Shown here piece after piece: positions 24,412 to 36,667 of a stretch of 64,000 nt of DNA (position 1 is the stretch's first letter; every line of letters starts with the position of its first letter). The notes under the pieces are model-generated. The model was given only the letters and a program-made list of their open reading frames with translations, had not been told where the DNA came from and did not search any database. Position numbers and translations under genes: made by a program. This DNA comes from Diadema setosum (lineage: Eukaryota > Echinodermata > Echinoidea > Diadematoida > Diadematidae). The DNA lies in NCBI RefSeq assembly GCF_964275005.1, contig NC_092685.1, positions 12,568,913 to 12,632,912 on the forward strand. The letters are read 5' to 3'.

Positions 24412-24972
24412 TTAAAGAGGACTTAACCCAAATATACATGTGCATTGAGTGGATACAGCAATACGTGTATTAGCAGAACGTAGCCGTGAAAGTTTGACGA
24501 AAATCGGACAACCTGTTTCAAAGTTATGCATTCTTAAAGATTCGGTGTAGCCATTGCTGGATGACAGGACTGATACAGTTCGTAACGTCATAAAACGAAA
24601 ACGTCGAAAACGACATAAAGACAGTGTAAAGAGAATTACACAAAATGTCATTTTTTTTAAAATGAAAAATACACATTTCTTTGACTCGTTGCTGACATAA
24701 TACAGTAAGGGTGGTGTAATTCTCCTTGCTTTCTGAAAGAGGTAAGTCAAATGCTCTTTCATTATGCTAGAAAAGTGAATATATGCTGAATTTTCTTTGT
24801 ATTTTCTTTTGTTGTCTATACGTGGCGTCACAAAACGTAGTCTTCCCCTCCTGCGGTGGTGGCACCAAAATTTAAAAGATTTATAACTTTTGAACGGATT
24901 GTCCTGATTTGATCTACTAATGTGATGAATTCATTCAATCTATATTTATGTTTTAGTTTCATTTTCCTTTAA
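24412..24972. mobile_element. 561-bp TTAA-flanked MITE, family A, copy 2
   Basis: Matches 6493-7076 along its length: TGAAAGTTTGACGAAAATCGG at the left, TTTGAACGGATTGTCC at the right, TTAAAG/CTTTAA ends. More diverged than copies 1 and 5. The longest open frame inside (139 codons, minus strand) has no recognisable domain and is not treated as a gene. Confidence 0.7.
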
Positions 24973-25594
24973 AGTCAGCCGGAACTTGTGCTGACAATTC
25001 ACTCGAAGCACATGCAACGATTTTACACAGTGACGAAATGGCCCAACGACACTCGCCATGCACGAACTTATCCCGCAAACGTAATTTCGTACACTCGTGT
25101 GCCTCTATTAATCTTCCCCGATATCACAGCATAATTAATAGATGGCTATAGTGGAATGGGAATTGACTTTAAAAAAAGAATTGCTATGAAATGCGTCGAA
25201 ATTTCTGAAGGATAAGTGAGCATGTTTTCTGAATGTTTTTCCTCGTGTTCATAAAGAGAAAAAGAGTAAACGGGCAGTCGCGCTGCACTAGACCCAAGAC
25301 ACTCGAATGAAGACGCGAAGCGTGGTTTTCAATTCTAAAAGCCTTACTCTTTTTAAAGATATAGAGACTGCACACAAGCACAATCCGAGAGAATCAACAT
25401 TCACTGTCTCTCCTTCATAGATAGGCCTAATCATACATGCGCTCTTATGCGTGCCCTTGAATATTTCTTTCGTATATGAATCTCCATTTTACAGAGCAGC
25501 AATTTGTATAGCATATTAATACACATGCTGAATTTGATTTCCTTATACATGTACAACGTATATAACTACAATATACTGCAGAAACTATTTCTAT

Positions 25595-25964
25595 GTTTCA
25601 AATGAAAATTTCATTTTTATGAAATGTGCACAGTCCCTCGACTTGTTACTGGCATGGATGTTGAGAGCAATATTATTCCCTTGCTTTCTGAAAGAGCTAA
25701 GTCAAGTGCTCTATCTATATGAATGCCATTGAGATGAGTGAAATATGTGACATTTTCTTTATAAATTGTATTTTCTTGATATCGTTTTCAAAACATGACG
25801 TCAAAAAATGTTGTATAGTTTTCTCACCCTGCCATGGCTGCACCAAAATTTCAAAAATTCATAACGTTTTGACGGATTGTCAGATTTTTCTCAAACCTTG
25901 CTGATGTGTTAATGTTGCCGCGTTTCCTCAATTTACATAATATGGGGTTCATTCTCCTTTTAAT
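25595..25964. mobile_element. Partial MITE, family A, copy 3
   Basis: Contains the right two thirds of family A: GACTTGTTACTGGCATG, AATATTATTCCCTTGC, TTCATAACGTTTTGACGGATTGTC and CTGATGTGTT. The left end is missing. It ends near TTCTCCTTTTAA. Confidence 0.6.
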
Positions 25965-26520
25965 GGAGAATTTCTAGAGATGAATGCGAATGGGTTATAT
26001 CTTTCTTATACTTTACAAAATTGTCATTATTTTAGCAATTACTATTCAGGTTGAAGGTTTTGTGTTGATGCTGTTATCTTGAGATTTTTGGTTAAATTAA
26101 CATTGATTAAACAGCTACGCAAGAGTGTTTTGTATACATTTTGCTACATATTTCAAGTACTGAAAATATTGTTGATTTATAGCAGAAGCTGAAGTTAAAT
26201 ATCGCATACCATATATGTTATTAATGTCTTATATTGAATATTTTAAATGGTCTCCACATTCAGGATAACTTGCATGATATGTTGTTTCATGTATTTATTG
26301 CATAGCATATTTTAGACTAATTTGCAAAATACAGTTCTGTGAATAGAGTTGGATTCAAAGAAAATTCTGATTATGAAGCAGTAGGAAATCGTTTATAATG
26401 AAAGTGTGGCAAATAGTGTTACTGATATAGATGTGATACGGTTGTCGTGTGGCGGGAGAAATGTTTTTTTTTTTTTAATTTATAATAATAGCAGGTTCCA
26501 TTATTTTTTTTTCTGTTTCA

Positions 26521-26755
26521 GGAAGTACTTTTAAAGATCTATCTGAATGTAATAGGGGCGAGCTGGGTTCGTAGACGTACGTTAAGTCTGATAAAGCATC
26601 CTGTAGACTGCAATGTGCAGATTCACCAGCTCTCCGTACTGTTTCCATTCACCAACTGGCACCCGTCCTTACCCCCTATAGACTCACTGGTGTATGTCGC
26701 ACCTGCAGAGCGTTTGGGATTGCAACCCACCCCGCCCCGTGATCCGCAGACCTGA
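26521..26755 (+). other. Exon-like open frame after a strong acceptor (uncertain)
   Basis: A T-rich tract ending TTTCTGTTTCAG precedes an open frame of 78 codons, starting EVLLKIYLNVIGAS and ending PPRDPQT before a TGA at 26753-26755. The other two plus frames close quickly. The frame has no ATG and could only be a terminal exon. I recognise no protein, and an open run of this length is not rare by chance, so this is a weak candidate. Confidence 0.2.
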
Positions 26756-26901
26756 TAGGACTGTTATAATGGACCTCCACCCGACGCTAATTTCAACCCT
26801 TGCAAGGAAAGAACGTTTTGAGGTGCTATTCCTGCATTTAACCACGTTGTAACCGTTTGACTTTTTTTTTCTGCTACACTTTGAGTATATATAGCAACTG
26901 G

Positions 26902-26902
<1 letters not shown>

Positions 26903-26939
<37 letters not shown>
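26903..26939. repeat. (TA)n microsatellite
   Basis: About 18 TA units in intergenic DNA. Confidence 0.9.
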
Positions 26940-26942
<3 letters not shown>

Positions 26943-27573
26943 TATATTCATATATAATATTTTTTGCTTCGCGGGGTAGTCTAAGTGTTAGTAAAACACA
27001 AGGTTCAGAATAGTTTCATCCCAGTTCCGTTGTTTGTCATTACAAATTTCACTGGCAGCAGGAATAAAACGAGTAACAAGCCATTGTTGCATTTCTACCT
27101 GATACATGAACCGCATAATACTCTCGCAAAGTATGTTAATCATTTTGAAAGAGCCGCGAGCTCTAATCAAAATATTAACAAATCGGATATTATTTTGTGT
27201 GAAGTCGCCTCATTTCTCGGTAGTGTGCCGTGATACATTCTACAACAGCATCTAGCGGATCGTTAGTTGGGTAGTAATATACGCCTAATTTTAGTAACAA
27301 GAGCTGACACCGTTTTTACCATTGCCACTCACAAGATTAGGAGAAAAGGGGGTTACCCCACCCTCATTAAAAGCTTTTAACAATGGCCTTTAAGTGTCGG
27401 GTTATGTATCATGCATGGCGCCCTGCACGGCTGTGATAAAAGCAAGTATAGAGTAAATTATGAAAGTGTGTAACGAGGTACCATGGCAACTATCTGGAGG
27501 TTTTTATCTGATTCAGACAGTGCACTTTTATCGTCCTGTAATTCTGCAAAGAAAGATGAACGTAGTGGTTGAC

Positions 27574-27719
27574 AGTGTGTGTGTATGTGTGTGTGTTGAG
27601 TGTGTGTGTGTGTGTGTGTTGTGTTGTGTGTTTGCGTTATGTGTATATGTGTGTGTGTGTGCGTGCGTGTATGTGTGCGTGCATGAGTGTGTGTGTGTGT
27701 GTGTGTTTGCGTGTGTGTA
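27574..27719. repeat. Compound (GT)n/(GTGC)n microsatellite
   Basis: About 145 bp of interrupted GT repeats with GCGT and GTAT interruptions. Open frames through it on both strands are repeat artefacts. Confidence 0.9.
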
Positions 27720-27816
27720 ACAGATACTATCTACAGAAGAGAGAATAATGATATTGTTATGGGTATTCTCCATTCTTGGCGTGGTAATATCAGCGTTGGC
27801 TCTCATATCGACAGAT

Positions 27817-27943
27817 CCTGGGCCCTGCTTTATAAAGAGTTAGAATTGATTATTATAGTTGATTTCTATCATAAGTCTATGGCAGTCTGTGCGGTAAGGA
27901 AATTTATAATCGATGTGCATCTTTTGATAAAACGGGGCCCTGG
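27817..27943. mobile_element. 127-bp MITE, family 2 (GGGCCC ends), copy 2
   Basis: Left CCTGGGCCCTGCTTTATAAAG and right CTTTTGATAAAACGGGGCCC followed by TGG form imperfect inverted ends like those of 4753-4922. The interior also contains partly complementary segments. Confidence 0.55.
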
Positions 27944-28090
27944 TCATGTCGATTCATCTCACCCAGACTCGCTGCTTTCTACTAAAGGTTTCTAGCATTC
28001 AATTTGCATTCGAGTAGGCCCTAGGTCTGTTGTATAACATTAATCCCGCACATCAGAAGCATGCACAGCTATAATTTTGTGCCTCATTCA

Positions 28091-28121
<31 letters not shown>

Positions 28122-28253
28122 TTTGGAGGGGGGGGGGGTTGTTTTTTTTTCCTGACAGGCAAAAAGTCATTTTCAGTCCTATAACCAACTTTGCCTGCTC
28201 ATTCTGATAATGTAATCGGGTAATTAATTTCCCATTTGCCTTTCGAAGGAGAA

Positions 28254-28802
28254 CTATTGGAAGACAGCACGCACTACGCAAGCACGCTCCAGTGGCATCA
28301 GCCGCGAATGTTTACGATTTTTGTCCACGTACATTGCTAATAGCACTCTCTTTTTCACTTTCATGAATATCCCATAAACCTGTCCATAGATTAATTCACT
28401 TGGAATGATAGGTAACGCCATATAGAAATTATGTTTTTGGAAAGCGCACCCTTCCTTGCAGGGCCTGCACATTGGAGTTACACTGTTATTAACCACGGTT
28501 AAAATAAATGGAATAGCGAACAAGGATGATAATGATGATCCACGTGACATGATGGACGGTCTCTTTAAAACTATACGAGTCGCCCACGCGATTAATGTTC
28601 TATACATACTGCAGGTATTCGTTTGGAAGATCACGCTGTCTTCGAGTGACTCTCCAATCATCGGAGTGTTGAAGGGACTGCAGGTGAAATGGAGGGATAA
28701 TTGTGGGCTGGACAGCGAACCTAAATCTAATAGAGATTGCCCGTATTGATTTCTTACAGCTTGATTTCCATTACCAGTCGCAGCTTTGTTACTGAAATAC
28801 AT
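28254..28802 (-). other. 182-codon open frame of unknown status
   Basis: One of the two longest ATG-to-stop frames in the window. The predicted protein has no signal peptide, clear membrane segment, low-complexity bias or domain that I recognise. A 97-codon frame is open on the opposite strand at 28456-28749. The surrounding base composition is close to 43% GC, which lowers stop frequency on both strands. Across 128 kb of strand, one frame of this size is near chance expectation. Called unknown, not a gene. Confidence 0.15.
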
Positions 28803-28819
28803 CTGAGTAACGTTGATGG

Positions 28820-29612
28820 ATCTATTACGCTGATGGGGCGCACGCCGCGGCGCCTCGACCTTCAGACAGCTTTAACTGTCCTGTGGCTGCCTAGAAAACA
28901 AACAAACAAACAAACAAGAAAACAAACTAAAAACAAAACAAAACCTGCAAGCAAAATAAAATGCGAAGGCGATCCGTTTTCTCGAATAACGTGTCACCCT
29001 CTCACTATCTCTCGCGTTCTCCCCAGTCTCTCTATGCGGATGCATTCATGAAGAGACGAGAGATTTCTGGCTCGCGCCGTGAAATTAGTGATATTTGCGG
29101 TGCAATTCCTCACCAAATGCACTTGCTGTTGGCTCCAAACACAGTATGACGTGTGTCGCTCCGCTATCGCCCGCTGAAATCAGCTGCGTGTGTTATCTGC
29201 CAGCTGAGCCCGATGCGGCGCTTGCGTGGCTGCGTTAAGTGCATGACGCACATGTAAAGAGTAGTGTCGGTCAGAAAACAACTCGGGTCGAGAGAGCTCC
29301 GGAGCTCATCTCCACATATCCAGTCCAGAAACCCTCACGACCCTTTATCTTACCCGACCACAGTCCATTATACTCGCGATTGAACTCTCCTCACACAACG
29401 CTGTTCATCATTTAAGAAGAACAGAGGGTGGCTCTTGTTTAACGCTCGTGAAAGTTTATTGTGTCAGCAAGATGAACAATGTTTTGTCGTACTTTACTGG
29501 CGGAATTGCAAGTTAGCTTATGTGGACTTAACTTCCCGTCCTTTATTCCCTTGGTCTAAAGTGGATACTCATTATCAAGCACGGATTCGCCACAGCCAGG
29601 CAGTCACCAATC
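28820..29612 (+). promoter_or_regulatory. Candidate promoter and 5' leader of an unrecognised gene
   Basis: GC-richer and CpG-containing relative to flanks, with dense patches at 28838-28860 (GCACGCCGCGGCGCC) and 29150-29300. Two CAGCTG E-box cores lie 20 bp apart at 29181-29186 and 29201-29206. It runs into an ATG with A at -3 (29613) that is followed at once by a GTGAGT donor. Promoter status is inferred from composition and this splice layout; no start site can be seen. Confidence 0.35.
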
Positions 29613-29619
29613 ATGTCGT
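29613..29619 (+). CDS. Candidate start-codon exon (ATG TCG T | GTGAGT)
   Basis: Seven coding bases, Met-Ser plus the first base of a third codon, then a GTGAGT donor at 29620-29625. The phase left over (1) is exactly what the exon at 55607 needs: T joined to TG makes a Leu codon, giving MSLSIGAIIGIA. The pairing would imply an intron of about 26 kb. It is a hypothesis from matching phase and the absence of a better start for the downstream exon. An alternative is that this ATG is unrelated and the downstream exon is an internal one. Confidence 0.3.
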
Positions 29620-29625
29620 GTGAGT

Positions 29626-32600
29626 TGAAAAGATATTTCTCCCAATGTTTATCTTCCTTTCGTTCTCCCCCTCCCTCCCCACCCTCCCCTCTCTTCTATT
29701 CCATTCATTGTTTTTCCGCGTGATTATTTCATACAACGGAAGAACTTCGCATGCTGTTTGTCACTGCTGTTGAAAGTCGGGCATGATTCCACTTCATCTG
29801 CAGCCTTGTTGTTTGAACTAGTTCGACGCCTCCATGAATTTTCATTTTGCACTTGAACTGAGGTTTCTACACATGCTTGTATTTCTCTCGTCTGTAAAAG
29901 AAGATTCTTCCTCATGTACAGCCAGGAAAAAAAAAAAAAATTAGTGTTAATCTCCGTTCGCAGCATGATATTTCTTTTTTTTTTTAACACTACTTGGTTA
30001 ATTCATTTGACTTTCTTTTATAGGTTATTAGTGTTTGTCAATTTTGTTAAGTTTGCACAATATTTCATACCTATGACAAGAAAATCTAGAGTTATGTAAA
30101 ATTTACTTGAATCAATTACCAGTATTACCTCATGACGGTCACAAAATTAGCAGAAGAAAAGTAATATGGAACCGATCCAGTGTAGCAGTGTAGGCCTGTA
30201 TAGTAACATAATTATATATGTATGTAGGCCTATATATATATATATATATATATAATCTACAAGCAGGTCTAAAAAAAAGTCTTCTTAATAAGTGAAGTGG
30301 TGAACGACCAAGCCGAAATGACATGGGAAAAGAATTTCTCCCGTGTCGCCACATGTTTGTGACAAAATATTGAATACCTTGCGAATTTTCTGGGACAATT
30401 TTCCCTCTTCTTTTTCTTCCTTTTGAGTAACATAATGCCATCCGCCAAAGGCTGAAAAATAATGTAGATTGGCTGGCGGGGAGTCTTTTCTCATTCACAT
30501 CCAACGTTGTCGTGCGGTTGTACCGACGACGTATATTGAAAGGAGTTAATTAAATTTGTGGGAACCGACATTGTCGTTTTTTTCTTTATCTTCAGCCACA
30601 AACATATTGTAAGAATTATCATCAAGACAGGACCAATGATTGTGCAAAAGCGCTTAAAGGAATTACGATTGCCAGTTTTCAAGTCTTTCCATTCATTGTT
30701 CAAAAATTTTCACTGAGTATTGAGTTTGATGGTATAATGTGTCACGATTTTAAAGCCCAAGGTATCTTCGGCTTTGGCATTAAAAACTGAATGCCTGCTT
30801 TGGATTAACTTCGTGTCATACACCTCGGTCTGTTAAAACGTCAACCGAGGTTTTTTTCGAGGGTTAACTTCATTCGATTTCGTTTCTTTTGTGTTTAATT
30901 TTGAAAGGAAATTACATGCGTTGATCAATTGCATATCAGATAATTATGATAATTATGAATATGTGAATTCTCAAGTTTTGTGAGCAAGTTTTCATATCTT
31001 CTGGAGTTTATTACCTTATTGTATATAATTATGTAAAATCGAATGTACATTAATAAATTAAACATACTTTTAAAAAACTTCTAAACGAAACGCTTACCAG
31101 GTAGGAGGAAAGAAATAGGTACTGCGATACAAGATGAAAATGTAATGTATACAAATATAATGTAAAAAAAAAGTCATAAACATATTATACACTACATGAA
31201 AGAAGTTCATTGCTACAAACAGGTCCTCGCTTTGGCGCCATTATAAGCCTTTTGCTGTATATGTTATAATGCCTATAAACATGAGTTGCTGCTTTAAAGG
31301 GAAGGGCGAATTCCTGCTTGGTATAAGATTGCCTGACTTTGAAGTGTCTTCACGCATATGGCAAGTATGTGTTGAGAGGAATTTATTATTCTGAGCTTAC
31401 CTTATCCTGGACAATTTCGTCTCAATTTGAATACTTCTCTCTCTATAAATGGTGCACACAAGCACACAATCACGCGTTTTATTTGATGTACAAACGGCTA
31501 ACAATTTCCAGGTACCTCCAGCAATATCTTCAGTGGTTAAGCCTTAGTGCCTTCGAAGGATTTATATGCCAAGTGTCTTTTTCTGTGAATATGCTTCTTC
31601 CTTCCAGTTTATGGAACTATAGAAGTTGTAAAGAACGCACTACGTTCATAAAAAGAACAAAACGATAAACAAATGAACTCCCCTCCCCCAAAAAACCAAA
31701 AAACAAAACAAAAACAAAACAAAACAAAAAACGACAACAACCCTAAAGCAATAATATTTTTCAGCAGGGTCAATGTTGTGAGGCAACCCAGGATGAGATC
31801 GGTAAGAGGAGTTGAGGAATTTCAGAGGTTTTCTTCACTTCATTAATGCGAGCAGCATTTACAGCGATTGTTTGTGCGTCCTAAATTACCTGTCCATTTT
31901 TCAATGTCGGATTTGTTGACGTTTATAATACGTTCTGCATGGGACCTCCAGGGATTCTTTTTTTTTTTCTCACACCCACTCATAGTCAGATCTGCAGCTA
32001 CCTCTTAGATGTTATATCATATTACTGCCTCTTGCGGTCTCAATCTTTCTTCTCTCTGTGTATGTCTTTTTCTCTTTAGAGTGAGAGAAATAAGACGTAA
32101 AAACAGAGCCGAGAGCGTGCAATTGTTTTCCCTCGATGCTGTCCATTTGCTCTTGGCGACATTTCCAATTTGAATGACAAGATAAAATGGGAAGTCAGCC
32201 ACAAGTTATCTGTGTGTGTGGGTGACAGATTGGACAGGACGATAAGGGTTGGATTGGAGAATGAGTGAATGCACTCGGTTGTGTAGCCAAGGAATGTCGA
32301 GGTACCAAGTTTATTTTGGTGTACGGATGCAGTCGAAATTGCTGTTAAAAACATCTGGAAATATCACTGAATAAAAAAAAACAACATTTTCATCACAGCA
32401 ACATGATACAGAACACTTCTTTTGTCATCATAATTATTCATATCTAGACAAAATTTCAAAGAATAAAAGCAGGGGAAAAGTGTACGTCCTTACCTGTTGC
32501 TTTTCTTTTCTACGGTGCTTGCTCTTGGCGATCAATTAATTTTGTTTATTATTTCCGTATTAAAAAAATAAAATACAAATATAATTATGTAAGGAAAAAT

Positions 32601-33727
32601 TTCAAAATACGTTGGACAGAACGTCATCAGAGATGAAAATATGTCATTACTCCTGGTCTTCCGTGGGTCCCGCTTTTGAAAACAGTCATAAATTGGAAAA
32701 CAAAACAGAGTAAAAATGGAACATGAAATAGAAATTGAAGTATAGAACGGTAAAACAATAATTATTTACAACACCCGTATGATATACTTCGTTTAACGCG
32801 TATTCAAAGTAGTTTTCGTGGATTTTGGCTCAGTATGCACACATATAAAGCTACTTCAATGCTCAAACACACAGACATTCACGCTGACGAAGATTTAATT
32901 ATAGAACTATATAATACAGTGTGTTTGTATTCAAAAGCCTGATATGTTCAAATTTTACCATACGTAGTGCATGTATCTTGTGTATGTATACTTGTCTCAT
33001 CTTAGATGCATACTGGGTATATTGCGAGCGCATTCAAGATCTTCTTGCCACTAAATTGACTTTAAAGTAGGCCCGACGTTTTCATTGATGACCAAAATAA
33101 CTGTTGTTCTTTCCCCATTATCAGATGATTAGCGTTGCATAGGCATGTCCAACTTTATCAATTAAGTGGCTTTTTCCCCTCATCTCTCTCTCTCTCTAAT
33201 TACCCACCCAACAAGGGGCAAAGGTGACATCTCCGTAGCTGTGTGTTTTATGGAAATTATCTCCTTTTCATTACAGTCATTTAGCACATTATTTGCTCCA
33301 TGTACTGTTTGCTAGCTGGCTGGCTACACAAGGCGCCGGTTATCTCGATAATAAGTGGAATCTAATAGATAATTGGCAATATCTTCCACACACCAGGTGT
33401 CTGACTGGCATGGCTTTCGCATGGCGGTTAGGTGCTACAGCAGGCAACATGGTTATTGTGCGAATGAGGTGTGTTGGTGTCGTCCGACTTCCAAACATGT
33501 GCCTGCAGAAAGCAGACGCACACTTCAGCGAGGGTCGGATCTGCTGGTATAGCAGCAAGCAAGTAAGCAAGCGAGGTGGGCGGCTTTAAAAATGGATAGC
33601 ATGAAAAGGTTATGACCACTTTAAGTTTCTCCTCAAAGGGTACTGCCGCCAAATGTATTGAGCATGTTGTCCTTTTATGCGCGGTACACAAGGGAGTCGG
33701 TGTCTTGTGGAGCTCGCTTACTTTTCG
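29626..33727. other. Probable intron or intergenic DNA, nothing coding seen
   Basis: AT-rich. Small open frames (up to 121 codons at 30139-30504, minus; 109 codons at 31339-31668, plus) show no recognisable domain. A (TA)n tract lies at 30231-30254. C/A-rich simple sequence occurs around 31680-31740. Confidence 0.4.
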
Positions 33728-33822
33728 ATATATATATGAAGAGCTTGCTTTTAAAAGGTGCTGTATCCATTGAAAATGATAGATTTAGCGCCTTTTGGAA
33801 GCAAGCTCTTCATATATATTTT
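33728..33822. repeat. 95-bp hairpin, miRNA-precursor-sized
   Basis: The arm ATATATATGAAGAGCTTGC at the left is matched by GCAAGCTCTTCATATATAT at the right, and inner AAAAGGTGCT pairs with AGCGCCTTTT, with small internal bulges and a loop of about 24 bases. Size and pairing resemble a microRNA precursor, but an extended AT-rich base and sharp element-like borders fit a small MITE equally well. Confidence 0.6.
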
Positions 33823-33939
33823 TAGTTCCTTTCCTCTCTCATTAAGCTCAGTTCTTTTGTGGGTTTTCCGATCAGTATCATGCGATAATCTTCTACAAAT
33901 CGACTTTCGATAATGCTTCTAAGGGTTTGAGGTGATTTT

Positions 33940-35745
33940 TAATTGATATATATTTATTCATTTATTCATTTATTCCTTTGTCTTTAAAAGCAGGGTACTT
34001 AGTTCCATACAGAGACACAGATGCCTACTTTACAAGGGAGTCCTGCGTCAATATTTACATTACAAAGTGTGTGCAATCAGTACGAAAAAGCCAAACAAAC
34101 ATAAATATATGATAAGATACAAGTTGTAAACAATCGATTTGTATAAGAGTATAAAACATAAGAAGGACAAACACAAAAACAAGTGATAACATGGTATCTC
34201 ACTACATAGCTCGTGCACTGGGTGTCATACTGTATTAAAATAGAGATTGGTTTTGTCGCACATGTTTAATGAATGCCTGCAATGAAGAGGGTGTTGGAAT
34301 AGATATGGGGAAGATAGTGTGCTTGCAGCATATGAGAAAGAACATTATATATATTTGTAAGAAACGCATCGCTCTTTCCCTGTTACGTAAGACTCAAACC
34401 GCTGAAGTTCAATTTCACTGATGCCTAAGTACGACAAAAGCAGGTCATGGGGTATGACATCGCAGGCCTTTTCTTAAGTCTAAATTGTAAAAAAAAAAAG
34501 ACTGGCCCAACCACATTACCTGTGTCAAGGTTTTCACTAGAAAAAAAAAATCACAAATCCTTGTTAAACACGCTGTGGTTGAGTGACTGGGTCTAAAACC
34601 CGTTTTGGATTCCCACAATAGATCTTCTTTATCCAAGTAGCTAAGAAGCTGAGAGTGAAGTGCTTATTATATCCGAAAACTTTTGCTACAGTGGATAAGA
34701 CTGAGATATTAAAGACGATGATTACTGATGTTCTAAGGATTTTGTTTTTAGGTACAAGTACAATTTTAGCAAGCTTAGATAAACGAACGGATAATCCTAT
34801 TTGTAACAAGTCGTGAACGATATGCCCTAAAGGTGAGGCTATCACTCTTTTTTTTTTTAATTTGGGATGAAGTTCATCCAGTCCAACAAACTTTGTACTG
34901 CCAATTTCTGCAAACCCCCTTTGAACCAAGATCTACACTGATTTTAATAAATGAATTAATAGAAAAAAACAGATCATGCACGGTTCACACAATTCAAAGA
35001 CTTTTCTCGTTTCTAGGTTTTGTCATGCTTTCCATCATTACCACAACATAATTTGCCAACTGAACATCATATTCAACTATGTTGCAATCCTATGTAAATC
35101 ATCCATCGGTTCCCCCTCCCTATATATTTGGCTATATATTACTTACTTTCTCATTTGGCAATAAATATTTTAGTACCTTTTTAAATTTTTTACTTCATTA
35201 TAATAATAAGCCCTCTTTAAAATTTTGCTCAAATTATTTGCCTCAATTTATTTCTATAGTATATGTTGTTTTCCTCATATTGTTGTACTATTATTTTCTC
35301 TTGTTATATTTACGTTATCTAGCTATACTATCATTAATCCATGGTAATTCCTTCTGTTTTTAACGTACGGTAACGTACAAGATCTGTAGGGGGCATGTTT
35401 CTTGGACATTCTTCAAAAAACAAAACTTCATGGAATTAACACCATAACAAGGAACATCTTTATCTTGTGGACATAATCTATTCCAGTCAGCAGCAGCCAA
35501 GTCACCCAGAAAGACATATTGATTGGAAAATCGAAAAAAAAAACCCCGAAAAGACAAGGTTCTTGGTACATGCTGTTGTGTCTTTGACCGTGTAATTAAG
35601 TGTTCACTTAATCCAAGTGACTTTACACCATATAATAAAGTTCGCCTTAAGACTGAGACACAAAAAACAGGTCTATCAGCGTATACTACTGTTGAGGTCG
35701 CCCTGATGGGTTGTCGAATGCACTGCAATAATCCCACCAACCTAC
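33940..35745 (-). mobile_element. Degraded non-LTR retrotransposon (LINE), minus strand
   Basis: Read on the minus strand, short matches follow the order of a LINE ORF2. Around 35700-35640, TSTVVYADRPVFCVSV recalls the end of an AP endonuclease. Near 35480-35400, DLAAADWNRL and VQETCPLQ match the linker before reverse transcriptase. At 35345, KELPWINDSI follows. From 34870, GLDELHPKL; at about 34745, NISVLSTVAKVFGY; near 34640, LDKEDLLWESKTGFRPSHST; at 34480, NLDLRKG; then SYLGISEIELQRFESYVTGK. The YxDD catalytic region is absent. A minus-strand tail of repeated AATAAATG lies at about 33940-33980, suggesting the 3' end. There are many stops and frame changes. The pattern is that of the CR1/L2/Jockey group; I cannot place it further. 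Confidence 0.7.
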
Positions 35746-36612
35746 TCTATTAATACAATTAAAATCCCATTAAAGGATGATTCTATCTGATTATCTAGGC
35801 TTTCTTCTAACAGATCAAGGAAAGACGTTTGACAACTAGGTTTCTATGGGCTACCCCAACAAAAGGACTAGCCTCGTGTTTGTTTTGTTTTGTTTTGTCG
35901 TCGTTGTTTTGTTTTTGTTTTTTCTCTCTTTTTTTTTTACCTGAGCTAACAAAAATTTTGAAGATGAATATATAGCCAGTCCAAGGTTTCCTTCGGATCA
36001 TCGTATTTCGGTTGTGATATATTTATACATTCAATGTGTATACCCATTCATGGCATTGCGTACAATTCAAAGCTTCTTTTTTTTTGGGGGGGGGGGTGTT
36101 TTAACACTTTTATCGCTCCTATAACTCATGGAAATGAATAAATCATTTACACTAGCAATCAAATAAAATATTCAGCAGCTTGCTACACTGATGTAACAAA
36201 CACAAGAAACCTGAAAACAATGAAACTGTCACTTCATAAAACGTTCAAATCAGTTGATTTCGTGAGATTTGAATTTCGAGTCACCTTGACGCGGACACCG
36301 CTCGGTGTTTTTACGACCATTGTTTCTCCTTCGGTCCAGATTTTGTGATATTTTTGTCTTGCTTGTTTTAATGATTTTCCAAAACAGATGAGCTCTCTTC
36401 TTCGTCAAGTTCTCTTAATGAAGATGGCCTGATCTGCAGACTTTTGGAGATTCATTCTAGCACTGCACACCTTTTTACGAATCCGATAATATGTGACTTT
36501 CACGATGAGCTTGTGGGGCATTGTCCTTTGAGGGGATCTCCTGCGCTGGTCAATTTTTATTCTAAAAGGCATCTCAAGGAGAATGTTTCAGTGCTTCTTC
36601 CCTCTCTGTCCA

Positions 36613-36667
<55 letters not shown>

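Noticed and set aside
24412-24831. 139-codon minus-strand frame
   Set aside because: It lies wholly inside MITE family A copy 2; other copies of the family do not keep the frame.
33960-35745. LTR retroelement or virus-like element
   Set aside because: No long terminal repeats, protease, integrase or capsid motifs; the reverse-transcriptase wording and AATAAATG tail are those of a non-LTR LINE.
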